From assembly GCF_022234545.1 (NCBI RefSeq), contig NZ_JAIEUI010000001.1:62001-126000 (forward strand): DNA of 64,000 nt, written 5' to 3'. Of the stretch, positions 50,204-60,000 are shown in pieces (the first letter of the stretch is position 1; the number at the start of each line of letters is the position of its first letter). Source of the DNA: Paenibacillus piscarius (GTDB taxonomy: Bacteria > Bacillota > Bacilli > Paenibacillales > Paenibacillaceae). The position numbers and the translations under genes are program-made. The notes under the pieces were generated by a model. It did not search any database. It was given only the letters and a program-made list of their open reading frames with translations, and was not told the origin of the DNA.

Positions 50204-51100
50204 ATGAAGAAATGCAATTCCAGAGGGAAGCACAACCTTCTGTATCTGCTGGCTGTGATCATGATGATGCTCACTGCGCTGATCCCGTCAGCACCGCAAA
50301 TGGTGTCTGCCGCTTCGGCAGGGAAGGCCACTTCCTCACCTGCACCTGGAGACCGCAACGGTTCGGTCACTGGGAAAGAAGCGGAGCAGAAGCAGCCGCC
50401 CCGCGTGGCGGTCATAATCGACGACTTCGGCAATGACATGCGCGGAACGGAAGAGATGTTCAAGCTGCCGGTCAAGATTACGGTGGCGGTGATGCCGTTC
50501 ATGCGCACCAGCGAGCAGGATGCCCGGCGTGCACACGAGCTAGGCTTCGATGTGCTGGTCCACCTGCCGATGGAGCCGCGGAAGGGCAAGCCGGAATGGC
50601 TGGGACCGGGCGCTGTGCTGACAAGTCTGAGTGACGCCGAAGTCCGCAAGCGGGTTGAGGCCGCGCTGGATAATGTACCATATGCAATTGGCATTAACAA
50701 TCACATGGGCTCCAAGGTGACCGGTGACGAGCGGGTCATGGGTATAGTCCTTGCCGTCTGCAAGGAGCGCGGCCTGTTCTTCGTGGATAGCCATACCAAC
50801 TACCGCTCGGTGGCCGGCCGGATGGCGAGGGAGCTGGGGCTGCCGCCGGTGGAGAACCATATTTTCCTGGATGATGTGCATTCGGCCGGCCATGTGGCCA
50901 AGCAGATGAAGCTGGTGCAGGAGCGTGCACTGAATCAGCGGTATTGCGTGACGATCGGCCATGTCGGCATCCAGGGCAAAGAGACCGCAGCAGGTATCCG
51001 CAGCGGCATTGCCGGAATGCAGGGCAAGGTGCAATTTGTCGGCATCTCTGACCTGGTAAGGGACGAATGGAAATGGAATTCCCGGCTTACACTTCCATAA
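50204..51100 (+). CDS. Divergent polysaccharide deacetylase family protein (YibQ type)
   Basis: A 298-residue exported protein: basic start, hydrophobic segment and likely cleavage after VSA, then an Ala/Pro/Gly linker. The deacetylase-like barrel shows VAVIIDDFG, ITVAVMPF, DVLVHLPMEP, NNHMGSK and FFVDSHTNY. This group differs from classic NodB deacetylases and its activity is unproven; metal-binding Asp and His residues are retained. It converges on the CwlD gene with a 14-bp overlap. Both are envelope enzymes, so a shared cell-wall role is plausible. Confidence 0.85.
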   Translation: MKKCNSRGKHNLLYLLAVIMMMLTALIPSAPQMVSAASAGKATSSPAPGDRNGSVTGKEAEQKQPPRVAVIIDDFGNDMRGTEEMFKLPVKITVAVMPFMRTSEQDARRAHELGFDVLVHLPMEPRKGKPEWLGPGAVLTSLSDAEVRKRVEAALDNVPYAIGINNHMGSKVTGDERVMGIVLAVCKERGLFFVDSHTNYRSVAGRMARELGLPPVENHIFLDDVHSAGHVAKQMKLVQERALNQRYCVTIGHVGIQGKETAAGIRSGIAGMQGKVQFVGISDLVRDEWKWNSRLTLP

Positions 51101-51905
51101 GATAAGCGGCAATGCCGTTCGCCACCGCTTCGGCAATCTCCTCCTGGCCCTTCGGTGTACAGAGCTTCGCCCGGTCAGCCGGGCTGCTGATGAATCCCGC
51201 CTCGACGATTACCGTTGTGGCGGTTATTTTGTTGAGCAGATAGAAGGGCTTGCCCGGCACCGGAGCAGTCTTCATCTTGTAGAGCTGATTCAACTGGTCC
51301 TGGATCGTCTTGGCCAGCAGGAAGCTGCGTCCTTCCTGGCGGTACAGGACGAGCGGGCCATGCTTGGACGGGGACTTTGCCCAATTGATATGGATGCTGA
51401 CCACGACATTCGCGGGGAGTGTCTCGGCCAGCTCCTTGCGCTGGGCCAGATCGCGCAGATGCCGTGATCTGCTGCGCAGCCACAGGTTCTCATCGCTTGG
51501 CGCATAGTCGCCGGTCCGGTTCAGGATGGCGTCGAAGCCGTCCGCCCGCAGCAGCAGGAAGAGGCGGCGGGAGATGGCCAGGGTAATGTCCTTCTCCAGA
51601 ATATCGCCGTATGATGTCCCCCCGTCGATGCCCCCATGTCCGGCATCAATCAGAATAATCCGCTGGTCATGCCCAAGCATGTGCTGGCGGTCTTGGGGCT
51701 GACTTGCTTTAGGTGCAGCTCCCGGTGTGGCAGCGTGGCTGATCCCGGCTGCTCCGGTCAGCAGCAATAGAATTAGTCCTGATGCGGCAATAATCCGGTG
51801 TATGCCGGACAGCCGCTCCCGGGCAAGACTTCTGGCCTGTCCGCCGGGACCGGACTGCTCTAAGCGTTCTGCAATATGCTGATCTGATATATCCGTGGTT
51901 CTCAT
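51087..51905 (-). CDS. cwlD: N-acetylmuramoyl-L-alanine amidase, CwlD-type
   Basis: A 272-residue exported Amidase_3. Zn ligands are His in IDAGHGGIDGG, Glu in DILEKDITLAI and His in VVSIHINWA; catalytic Glu is in VIVEAGFIS. A single hydrophobic segment near residues 33-52 (IIAASGLILLLLTGAAGIS) serves as signal or anchor. CwlD helps make muramic delta-lactam in spore cortex, with a deacetylase of the PdaA type; the deacetylase next door is of a different family. The size and motif order fit CwlD, though other amidases of this fold are possible. Confidence 0.85.
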   Translation of the reverse strand: MRTTDISDQHIAERLEQSGPGGQARSLARERLSGIHRIIAASGLILLLLTGAAGISHAATPGAAPKASQPQDRQHMLGHDQRIILIDAGHGGIDGGTSYGDILEKDITLAISRRLFLLLRADGFDAILNRTGDYAPSDENLWLRSRSRHLRDLAQRKELAETLPANVVVSIHINWAKSPSKHGPLVLYRQEGRSFLLAKTIQDQLNQLYKMKTAPVPGKPFYLLNKITATTVIVEAGFISSPADRAKLCTPKGQEEIAEAVANGIAAYLMEV

Positions 51906-52144
51906 GTGAAATCCTCCCTGGCAGTTGTCAACAGCATCATATTAGGAGTGACCTGTATCCGGATGGCAGCATAGCATAGCAATGGCGCCCATCGGACACG
52001 GGTAATCTCTGTTAGATTGTGCCTTATCAGTCAAAGCTATACGGAGCATAAGAGAATGGTTTAGAGAACGGAAGATTGGCGCAAACTATAAGCATAAGGG
52101 CAGCAGCGGAAGGCCGCTGCAGGCTAACATGGGAGGTGTTCATT

Positions 52145-52339
52145 ATGGCATCCGGCGGAGATGATCTGGTGAAGTACATTACGGAGAAGGTCGTCGTCTA
52201 TATTGAGAACCCGCGCGCCGTGCACGCCAGACGGAAGGCCGAGAAGCAGCCCTGGGCGGAAAAATGGTTCGGCACCCTGCCGCTCGCCTGGTCCGTCTGG
52301 CGCAGCAAGTGGAGCCGGGACGGGGACGGCAAGGAGTAG
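52145..52339 (+). CDS. yqzE: YqzE family small protein
   Basis: A 64-residue protein, ATG behind GGGAGGTG. DDLVKYITEKVVVYIENPRAVHARRK and PWAEKWFGTLPLAWSVWRSKW are the conserved stretches of the YqzE family of unknown function, conserved in Bacillales. A longer in-frame opening to 52076 has no ribosome site. Confidence 0.85.
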   Translation: MASGGDDLVKYITEKVVVYIENPRAVHARRKAEKQPWAEKWFGTLPLAWSVWRSKWSRDGDGKE

Positions 52340-52421
52340 CGATCCGGCTTGGCCCCTGAGCGGAAATGAGGTGCAGAGGTGCACTTGATATCACCGAACG
52401 CAAGCATCATCAAGCATCACT

Positions 52422-52469
52422 AAACAGCCTTCCCAAGCGCCGTTCAAACGGCACCCGGGAAGGCTGTTT
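52422..52469. terminator. Bidirectional terminator
   Basis: AAACAGCCTTCCC pairs with GGGAAGGCTGTTT; the loop holds a second stem GCCGTT/AACGGC. It serves yqzE and the convergent leftward gene. Confidence 0.8.
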
Positions 52470-52496
52470 CAGTATAAGGCGGTTTTACTTGCCCTT

Positions 52497-53621
52497 TTAC
52501 CGGCTTCTCGCTGGCCGGAGAGCGGCAACACCCGCCGACCTACCGGCTTGAGCCGGAAGGAGGAGCCGAGCCCAGCGCGGCTCCTCCTTGCACGGCGCAG
52601 GCGGAACATGGAAGGTTCCCGCGTGCTGGAGCGCGCCCAGCGGCAGGAAGCGCAGCCCGCCGGGACCGGCGGCGGCATAGACTACCGCAGCTTCATTACC
52701 GGCTGCTGAGTCTCCGGCCGCATCTGTCTTCAGCCAGCGCTGGCTGCCGGTAATCATAAACGGCGCGCCCAGCGTGTCGTTGTGTCCGGCCGACTGGAAG
52801 GCGAGGCTGCCCTGCTGCTGAAGCAAGGCGGTCAGGCTTGCTTCATTAATGTTTTTCAATGCAGGCGCGGTCAGCCATAGCAGATCGGCATACGGATCAT
52901 CCTGCCCGCCGCCCAGAAGGGCGGGCAGGGGAGCGCGCAGCTGATCCGCCCCGGAGGATAACGCAGCTCCATTAACCGGCGGGGTGCTCAGAACCCGTTC
53001 GGCTTCCTTGGAGGTCCAGGGCAACACCTCCAGCACAGAGGCATTAAGATACACTGTCTTATGCTCGACCTTAAGTTCCCACACCGGCAGCAGCGGAGCG
53101 TAGAGCGCCGTAAGCTTGATTTTACCTGAAGAATTAGCAGAAATAAGTCCTTGCTGCACCAGATACTGGTGCAGTTCATTCATACTGTAAGGTAGACCGT
53201 CCGTTCCGGCTCCATATTCACTAAGCAGATAGCTGCCATCGTCCGCCGCAGAGATAATGAGATAACCGATCCGCTGACCGCCGTTCATTACATTAACCAG
53301 CCAGCTTCGTGTCCCCGGGCCCAGAGGGTAGACCTGGGTTGCGGCATCCTTCCACTCCTTAAAAGGAGCATTGGCTGACAACTGCCCGATCATCTGCTTC
53401 GTGAAGGCCTGCAGCGTCTCCGGCGCCGGGATCGGCTTCATGGCAAGCTCCGGAAGCGTCTCCTGCATGACAGCCTGGGTCACGGTAGCGCGGCTGCTAG
53501 TTGAGGCGAGCGCAGCGGGAGAGGCAGCACTTATGACCAGCAGAGATAATCCAATCGACAGGCAGAGAAGCAGGCGGCTAAGCCGCCGGAGCGCTTCCTG
53601 CTGCCTTGCTGTGATCTTCAT
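52497..53621 (-). CDS. Exported protein of unknown function
   Basis: About 374 residues. An upstream open frame reaches 53732, but AGGTGA 9 bp before the ATG at 53621 fixes a start giving a signal peptide (RLSRLLLCLSIGLSLLVISAASPAALA). The mature protein has a PepSY-like or cystatin-like stretch (GTRSWLVNVMNGGQRIGYLIISAADDGSYLLSEYG) and a Trp/Leu region; the Pro/Arg-rich C-terminal 30 residues look unstructured and could reflect a frame change, though nothing proves it. I do not recognise the family. It follows yqhG/yqhH in the same direction. Confidence 0.6.
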   Translation of the reverse strand: MKITARQQEALRRLSRLLLCLSIGLSLLVISAASPAALASTSSRATVTQAVMQETLPELAMKPIPAPETLQAFTKQMIGQLSANAPFKEWKDAATQVYPLGPGTRSWLVNVMNGGQRIGYLIISAADDGSYLLSEYGAGTDGLPYSMNELHQYLVQQGLISANSSGKIKLTALYAPLLPVWELKVEHKTVYLNASVLEVLPWTSKEAERVLSTPPVNGAALSSGADQLRAPLPALLGGGQDDPYADLLWLTAPALKNINEASLTALLQQQGSLAFQSAGHNDTLGAPFMITGSQRWLKTDAAGDSAAGNEAAVVYAAAGPGGLRFLPLGALQHAGTFHVPPAPCKEEPRWARLLLPAQAGRSAGVAALRPARSR

Positions 53622-53819
53622 AGGTTCGTTCACCTTTCCTGTTCCAAAGGTTAGCGGAGTCCGCCCGGCCAGGACTTTCTTGCCACAGCAACCGGCCTGG
53701 CTTCCGTTTCTTACTGTAATTGTAGAGGACAAGCCCTGAAAAGGCTGTTGCTTGCTGTCGCGGCAGGCGGCAGGAGTTTCTTTGTTTTTTTGCCTGCTTT
53801 TAGCGGACGGGGTCGCATT

Positions 53820-54890
53820 CTATGTGCTGCGCAGATGGAACAGCCCGTATGTGACGGCAGAAACTGCAATCTGCGGCTCATACTGCCACGTGGTCTCCTG
53901 CCGGCGGCGGTTATATTGCTCCCGGGTGCTGAGCCGCTTCTCCTCATCCTGCTCCTTGAGCAGCTCCGCGTAATAGATATCCACGATGCTAAGCTCCAGC
54001 TCCAGCCGCTGCCGGGCTTCTTCGGCCCAGGTATAATCCATCAGCGCCAGCTTGGAGGTGAGATACCCTTCCAGCCTGTCGGCTCCAGTGGCAAGACTAA
54101 GCTCCGAGGGCTGGATATGAATATTCTCCGGCAGGCGCGGCGTCAGCTCCCTGGACTCCAGCCGGGCCTGGAAATCCGGCACGATCAGGCCGGAGGTCAG
54201 CGACACACCGATGAAATGCAGCTCCTCGCGCTTCAGATCACAGGTCATCTCTACCTTGTAGCAGACCGCCAGCCACGGCTCGTAGGCTGCTGAGAACAGC
54301 GTGGTCCGCTGCCGCTGCCCCGGGTCCTCGAACAGCTGCAGGCAGCGGCCCTCGTCCTGCGCCGCCGACCAGATCTGGCGCAGGCGCTTGCTGCCGTAGG
54401 TCACATCCTCCCGGCGGATCATGCCGGGGCCAAGACGCGGCAGGGCCGGAACGATGCCGAAGTACCGGGCCAGGATGCTGTCCTCCGGGGCAGCGGACAC
54501 CCCCGGCGGCACTACGCCGCCTGGAGCGGCCGGCTGCGCTGCGCCTAGCTCCGCACCTGCTTCGGCATCCCCCGCCCCGGCCAGACCCGGCAGCGTTCCT
54601 GGCCCGGACGGACGCCTTGCCCCGCCGCGCGGCTGGGCCGTTCTCTCAGCGGCCTGCGCCGCGAGTGCATCGTACTTCTCCGGGTCGAAGACGAAGCTGA
54701 AGCTTAGGGTCTCGGGATCTACGCCGGTGCGCTCCACGAAGCTCCAGTAATAAGGCCGGTCCGTCAGCATCCGGTCCGCGCGCGGCGAGAGCTTCACCGT
54801 CACATGCAGTGGAGAGGACTCCAGAATGGTACATTCCGTGGCCTCCAGATAATCCATGACCTGCTTGCGTACTTCCACAGGCGTCAGCAT
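53820..54890 (-). CDS. yqhG: YqhG family protein
   Basis: A 356-residue soluble protein. The start VEVRKQVMDYLEATECTILESSPLHVTVKLSPRADRMLTDRPYYW and the later YKVEMTCDLKREELHFIGVSL match the YqhG family, always found after the YqhH helicase in Bacillales. A long Ala/Gly/Pro-rich segment at about residues 85-135 (GARRPSGPGTLPGLAG and onward) interrupts the family core and looks like a G+C-rich low-complexity insertion. Its start overlaps the yqhH stop by one base. Function unknown. Confidence 0.85.
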   Translation of the reverse strand: MLTPVEVRKQVMDYLEATECTILESSPLHVTVKLSPRADRMLTDRPYYWSFVERTGVDPETLSFSFVFDPEKYDALAAQAAERTAQPRGGARRPSGPGTLPGLAGAGDAEAGAELGAAQPAAPGGVVPPGVSAAPEDSILARYFGIVPALPRLGPGMIRREDVTYGSKRLRQIWSAAQDEGRCLQLFEDPGQRQRTTLFSAAYEPWLAVCYKVEMTCDLKREELHFIGVSLTSGLIVPDFQARLESRELTPRLPENIHIQPSELSLATGADRLEGYLTSKLALMDYTWAEEARQRLELELSIVDIYYAELLKEQDEEKRLSTREQYNRRRQETTWQYEPQIAVSAVTYGLFHLRST

Positions 54891-56641
54891 CAGCGGGCCA
54901 CCCCGCTCTCATCCACATCCGCATCGGCATGGGTCAGGCTGCTGAGCGTATCGCCGATTCCGTCCAGTCCGCTGCGCAGCTCCTCGTCGCTGCGGGCCTC
55001 GAGGACGATTTTGTACAGGCTTTTCTCCAGCGACCCGTTCTGCTCGAAGCGCTCCAGGATGACGTCCAGCCCGCCGATGACCATCTCGAACATGTTGATT
55101 TTCTCATGCAGCAGGTGGAGGATATGCTCTTCGATGGTTCCTTCGGTGGAGAGATTGTAAATCACCACATCATTCTCCTGGCCCAGCCGGTGCACCCGGC
55201 CGATCCGCTGCTCGACCCGCATCGGGTTCCAGGGCAGATCGAAATTGATCATATGGTGGCAGAATTGCAGGTTAATACCCTCGCCGCCCGCCTCTGTAGC
55301 AATCATCACCTGGGCGCGGCCGCGGAAGAGGTCCATCATCCAGTCTTTTTTGCCGCGGTTCATGCCGCCTGAGTAGGTCACACATTGAAGCCCGTGATCC
55401 CGGAAATATTGCAGCAGATACTCCTGGGTCGCGCGGTATTCGGTGAACACAATAACCTTCTCGTCCATCTCCCGGATGAGTTCGATCGTCTTCTCGGCTT
55501 TCGTATTGGTTTTGACCGTGCGGATCGTCTGGAGCAGACCCATCATGCGCTCACGCTTGGGCGAGTCCTCCGGCAGCTTCTTGATCAGATTCACCAGCGT
55601 AACGAACACGGCATCCCGGCTGCTGCACACCTCGCGCTGAAGCGTGACCAATGAGAGCATACTGCTGAGATTGCCGCCCGCCTCCTGATACTGGTCCTTG
55701 ACGAAGGCAGTAACGCCGTCATACAACGCCTTCTCCTCCTCAGAGAGAGTGAGCGGGATGTTGCGCACCTTGCGCTTGGTGAAATTCACCGGCCCCTCGC
55801 CCCGGCGGTTGCGGATCATCACCTTGGACAGCTCGCCCCGGAGCTGCACTTCATTCTTGGGCTGGCGCTTGTCCACAACGAAATTGGCGGCAAAATCCCC
55901 CTGATTCCCAAGCTGCCCCGGCTTCAGCAAAGTAATCAGATTGAACAGCTCGCCGAGGTCGTTCTGCACGGGGGTGGCGGTGAGCAGGAGGCAGTATTTT
56001 TTGCGGAGCTGCTGGACGAACTGGTAATTCGTCGATTTCTTGTTCTTCAGCTTATGGGCTTCGTCGATGATCAGCATGTCGTACTCCTGGCTTAGCAGCA
56101 TCTCCTTATGCGGGTCGCGCTTGGCCGTATCCATCGAGGCGACCACAATATCGTTGCCCCAGGAATAGGTCTTCTTCTGCGCCACAGCAGAAATGCCGAA
56201 TTTCGTATTCAGCTCGCGTACCCACTGCAGGACGAGCGAAGCAGGCACCAGAATCAGCACCCGGCTCACCAGGCCGCGCACCAGATATTCTTTTAGCACC
56301 AGTCCGGCTTCGATCGTCTTGCCCAGGCCCACCTCATCGGCGAGGATCGCCCTTCCCGACATCTCGAACAACACCTTATGCGCGGTATCCAGTTGATGCG
56401 GCAGCGGCGACAGCCCGGACAGATGCTTCATACACTGCAGCTCATCGAAGCTCGTGACCAGGCTTGACTGCTCTCCCTGCACGGCAAGACGGGATAACCG
56501 CCAGTCGCCCCAGGGTCCGCCTTTGTCGAGTCTGGATTCCAGATCCTGCAGCCAGTTCCGTTCAAAAGCTAGAGGAACAGGCAGCAGCGGCGCAGGTGTC
56601 ACGTTCTCTTGGGGCAGGGAATTGCGGAATAATTGCGTCAT
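54890..56641 (-). CDS. yqhH: SNF2-type DEAD/DEAH helicase, YqhH
   Basis: A 583-residue helicase-like ATPase. Motif I is ILADEVGLGKTIEAGL, motif II IIDEAHKLKN, motif III LLTATPVQN, and the C-terminal lobe shows ATEAGGEGINLQFCHHMINFDLPWNPMRVEQRIGRVHRLGQ (motifs V and VI). This is the RapA/SNF2 group, which remodels protein-DNA or RNA-polymerase complexes. Pairing with YqhG is conserved; the role is unknown. The gene is divergent from nrdJ. Confidence 0.9.
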   Translation of the reverse strand: MTQLFRNSLPQENVTPAPLLPVPLAFERNWLQDLESRLDKGGPWGDWRLSRLAVQGEQSSLVTSFDELQCMKHLSGLSPLPHQLDTAHKVLFEMSGRAILADEVGLGKTIEAGLVLKEYLVRGLVSRVLILVPASLVLQWVRELNTKFGISAVAQKKTYSWGNDIVVASMDTAKRDPHKEMLLSQEYDMLIIDEAHKLKNKKSTNYQFVQQLRKKYCLLLTATPVQNDLGELFNLITLLKPGQLGNQGDFAANFVVDKRQPKNEVQLRGELSKVMIRNRRGEGPVNFTKRKVRNIPLTLSEEEKALYDGVTAFVKDQYQEAGGNLSSMLSLVTLQREVCSSRDAVFVTLVNLIKKLPEDSPKRERMMGLLQTIRTVKTNTKAEKTIELIREMDEKVIVFTEYRATQEYLLQYFRDHGLQCVTYSGGMNRGKKDWMMDLFRGRAQVMIATEAGGEGINLQFCHHMINFDLPWNPMRVEQRIGRVHRLGQENDVVIYNLSTEGTIEEHILHLLHEKINMFEMVIGGLDVILERFEQNGSLEKSLYKIVLEARSDEELRSGLDGIGDTLSSLTHADADVDESGVAR

Positions 56642-56877
56642 GATGCAGCCTCCTCCGGTGCGGTTTCATATCGAATGCGTACCAGTAGTATGTGCGTTTC
56701 AGAGAGATTTCATAACCCCGCTTCGCCGGGCTGGCGCCTGCGGAATCTGCATTTTCCCTGCAAAGCTTTCAGGATCACCACCTGCAAAAAAACGAGAAAG
56801 AGGGAGCAAACGAGCGTTCTTTTCCTGATTTCAGGGCATTCCCGCCCGGGGCCGGTTGTTTCAAAAAAGACCGCAAG

Positions 56878-56926
56878 TCACAATATGTGGTATAGTTTTG
56901 AAGTTGAAGTACACCATATATTGTTA
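56878..56926 (+). promoter_or_regulatory. Two candidate NrdR boxes upstream of nrdJ
   Basis: TCACAATATGTGGTAT (56878-56893) and ACACCATATATTGTTA (56911-56926) resemble the NrdR box ACACWATATMTWGTGT, at 12 and 13 of 16 positions by eye. They start 33 bp apart, about three helical turns, as usual for NrdR. TATAGT at 56891-56896 could be the -10. The rest of the 372-bp gap has no gene; no cobalamin-riboswitch core was recognised. Confidence 0.5.
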
Positions 56927-56933
56927 CAGAAGT

Positions 56934-56965
56934 GTGAAGCACGGTCCCCTCGCGGACCTCTTCAC
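56934..56965 (+). promoter_or_regulatory. Hairpin in nrdJ leader
   Basis: GTGAAG..GGTCC pairs with GGACC.CTTCAC around CCTCGC, a two-part stem about 49 bp before the start, with no T run. It may be a mRNA-stability or translation element. Confidence 0.5.
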
Positions 56966-57013
56966 CACAATGAACGGCAGCATCACCTATTAATCAACCG
57001 GGAGGTTTTGCTA

Positions 57014-60000
57014 TTGAGTACAGTAGAACATAACAAGCGCCTGGAAGGCCTGAGTGAGAAAATTTTCCTGGACCGTTATGCCTGGAAGGATGCAGACAGC
57101 AACAATGCGAAGGTGGGCGATGTCGTCCTCGTGCTGACGAAGGATGATCCGAAGTTCCCGACCAAGGAGGTCGGCGAGATTGTCGAGCGTACCGGCCGAA
57201 CCGTTACAGTCCGTACCCGCAGCGGCGAGCTGGTGCAGTCGGATGTCGAGAAGCTGACGCTGAATATAGAGAAGACACCGGAGGAGATGTGGGACCGCCT
57301 TGCGGCCGCGATGGCCTCTGTGGAGAAGACACCTGAGCTTCAAGAGGAGTGGACAAGCCGGTTTCGCTCGATTCTGGATGACTGGAAGCTGGTTCCGGGC
57401 GGACGGATTGCGGCAGGCGCAGGGGCAAGCGAAGAGCTTACGTTGTTCAACTGCTATGTCATTCCATCGCCAAAAGACAGCCGGGGCGGCATCATGGAGA
57501 CCCTCTCCGAGATGACCGAGATTATGGCCCGCGGCGGCGGAGTGGGCATTAATCTGTCCTCGCTGCGCCCGCGCCGCGCTATTGTGCGTGGGGTGAATGG
57601 CTCCTCCAGCGGCTCCGTGTCCTGGGGCGGATTGTTCAGCTATACGACCGGACTGATTGAACAAGGCGGCAGCCGCCGCGGCGCACTGATGCTGATGATC
57701 AACGACTGGCACCCGGATGTGCTGGACTTCATCACCGTGAAGCAGACGATGGGCCAGGTCACGAACGCCAACCTGTCGGTATGCGTCAGCAACGGCTTCA
57801 TGAAGGCAGTGAAGGAGGATCTGGATTGGGAGCTGGTCTTCCCCGACACCACTGATCCCGATTACGACACGCTCTGGGACGGCGATCTGGACAAATGGAA
57901 GGCCGACAACCGCCGCGTCATCCCTTACCGCACCGTCAAAGCCCGCGATGTCTGGCATACCATTATCGAATCGGCCTGGAAATCAGCAGAGCCGGGCGTT
58001 GTTTTCATGGAGTATTATAATCAGATGTCGAATAGCTGGTATTTCAATCCGATTATTTGTACGAATCCGTGTTTCCACCCGGACACCAGAATTGCTACGG
58101 AATACGGCCTTTTAACCATCGAGGAGCTATATAAGAAGGTCGGAACGGAATCCTTCCTGGTTGGAACCGATTTGAGACTGGTGGAGCAGGCCAAAGTGGT
58201 TGGCGGAAGAAGCTACGAAGTTCCGGGTCTGCAGATGAGACGGGCTACAGTGTTCCCGACCGGAACAAGAGAAACCTTGAAGATCTCGCTGCAAAATGGA
58301 GTCGAGCTGTCCGTTACGCCGGAGCACCGCTTATTTACCGATTCCGGCTGGAAAGAGGCCCGTACTCTGACGGCTGAGGATAGTGTGTACTTGCAGTCTG
58401 GTGAGGGCGGGTTTGCTGCTGAGGATCAGCTTGGTGAGGATTGGGGCTGGTTCCTGGGCTGGCTCACAGGTGATGGCTGGTTATCCAAACGCGGTGACAT
58501 CGGAATGGTATTTGGCGAGGCAGACAGTGAAGTAATTCCAACACTTATTGATGCTGCTGAGCGTATTACCGGTGTGAGTGCGAAGGTATTCGACAGAACG
58601 AATGGCACCAAACAAGCATACTGGTGGCGTAAAGCGTTCCGTGAACAACTTGAGGAACTTGGAGTTAAGGCGGTCAGAGCCGCCGACAAAGAGGTTCCGG
58701 CCGCGCTGTATACCGCTTCACGCGAGACCGTTGTAGCCTTCCTGCAAGGATTGTTCTCGGCAGACGGAACGGTATATGACCGTGATGAGATGCATCGTTC
58801 CGTCCGACTGACCTCAGCTTCCAAGAAGCTGCTTCAAGGCGTTCAATTGCTGCTCCTTAACTTCGGAATTAATAGCTCCATCTATAACCGTGAGAAGAGA
58901 AATCAGGCTGTATTTACGTATACAACTATTGCGGGCGAGGAACGTAGCTATGAGGGTGGCGGATTCTATGAGCTGATCTTAAGCGGCAACAACATCCTTG
59001 AATTCAAGAATAAGATCGGGTTCAAGCTGCTTACCAGAAAACAAGAGGCGCTGGAGCGCATTGCCAGACCTTCCCGCAAAAATGAAAAGTTTATCTCCAA
59101 AGTTGTTGGTATCGAAGCAGGCGAGATTGTAACGGTATACGATATTACCGAGCCTGTAACGCACTCGCTGATCGCTGGCGGTGTTGTTGCTCATAACTGC
59201 GGTGAACAGGGCCTGCCCGGCTGGGGCGTGTGCAACCTGTCCGCCGTCAATCTTTCCAAGTTCTACGATGCCGACAAACATGATGTGGACTGGGCAGATC
59301 TGGCGAGAACCACCCGGTATTCCGTCCGCTTCCTGGATAATGTTATCGACAAGACACCGTATCATTTCCCGGAAAATGAAGCCAACCAGAAGCTCGAACG
59401 CCGCGTAGGGCTCGGCACTATGGGATTGGCTGAGCTGATGATCAAGCTGAATATCCGCTACGGCAGCCCTGAATCGCTGGAGTTCCTGGACAAGCTCTAT
59501 GGCTTCATGGCCCGCGAGGCGTATCTGGCTTCGGCTGAGATTGCCGGAGAGAAAGGCTCGTTCCAAGCGTTTAACGAGGAAAAATATTTACAGAGCGGAT
59601 TTATGCGAAACATTACTGAGGTCTACCCTGAGGTTGGCGAAGCCATCCGCAAGCAGGGAATGCGCAATGTAACTGTAATCACCCAGGCTCCTACAGGCAG
59701 CACCGGAACTATGGTCGGAACATCCACAGGCATCGAGCCGTATTTCGCCTTCAAATATTTCCGCCAGAGCCGTCTCGGCTATGATGAGCAATTCGTACCG
59801 ATTGCCCAGGAATGGCTGGAAGCCCATCCGGGAGAAGAACTGCCGGACTACTTCGTCACTTCGATGGACCTGTCGGCCAAGGACCATATTCGCGCTCAGG
59901 CCGCTATTCAGCGCTGGGTAGACAGCTCGATCTCCAAGACCGCGAACTGCCCGTCCGACTTCACGGTGGAAGAGACCGCCGAGCTGTATGAAATGGCCTT

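Noticed and set aside
52497-53621. Frameshift at the 3' end of the exported unknown gene
   Set aside because: The odd Pro/Arg-rich tail could reflect one, but no alternative frame continues a recognisable domain.
56642-57013. Cobalamin riboswitch expected before nrdJ
   Set aside because: No B12-box-like core (GCCACTG type) seen; NrdR-like boxes explain control better.
56633-57013. N-terminal extension of nrdJ in the same frame
   Set aside because: No ribosome site, unlike RNR sequence, and it overlaps the candidate promoter and leader hairpin; TTG 57014 has GGGAGG.
58070-59197. Insertion or frame disruption in nrdJ
   Set aside because: The insertion is in frame and has complete intein splicing and endonuclease motifs.
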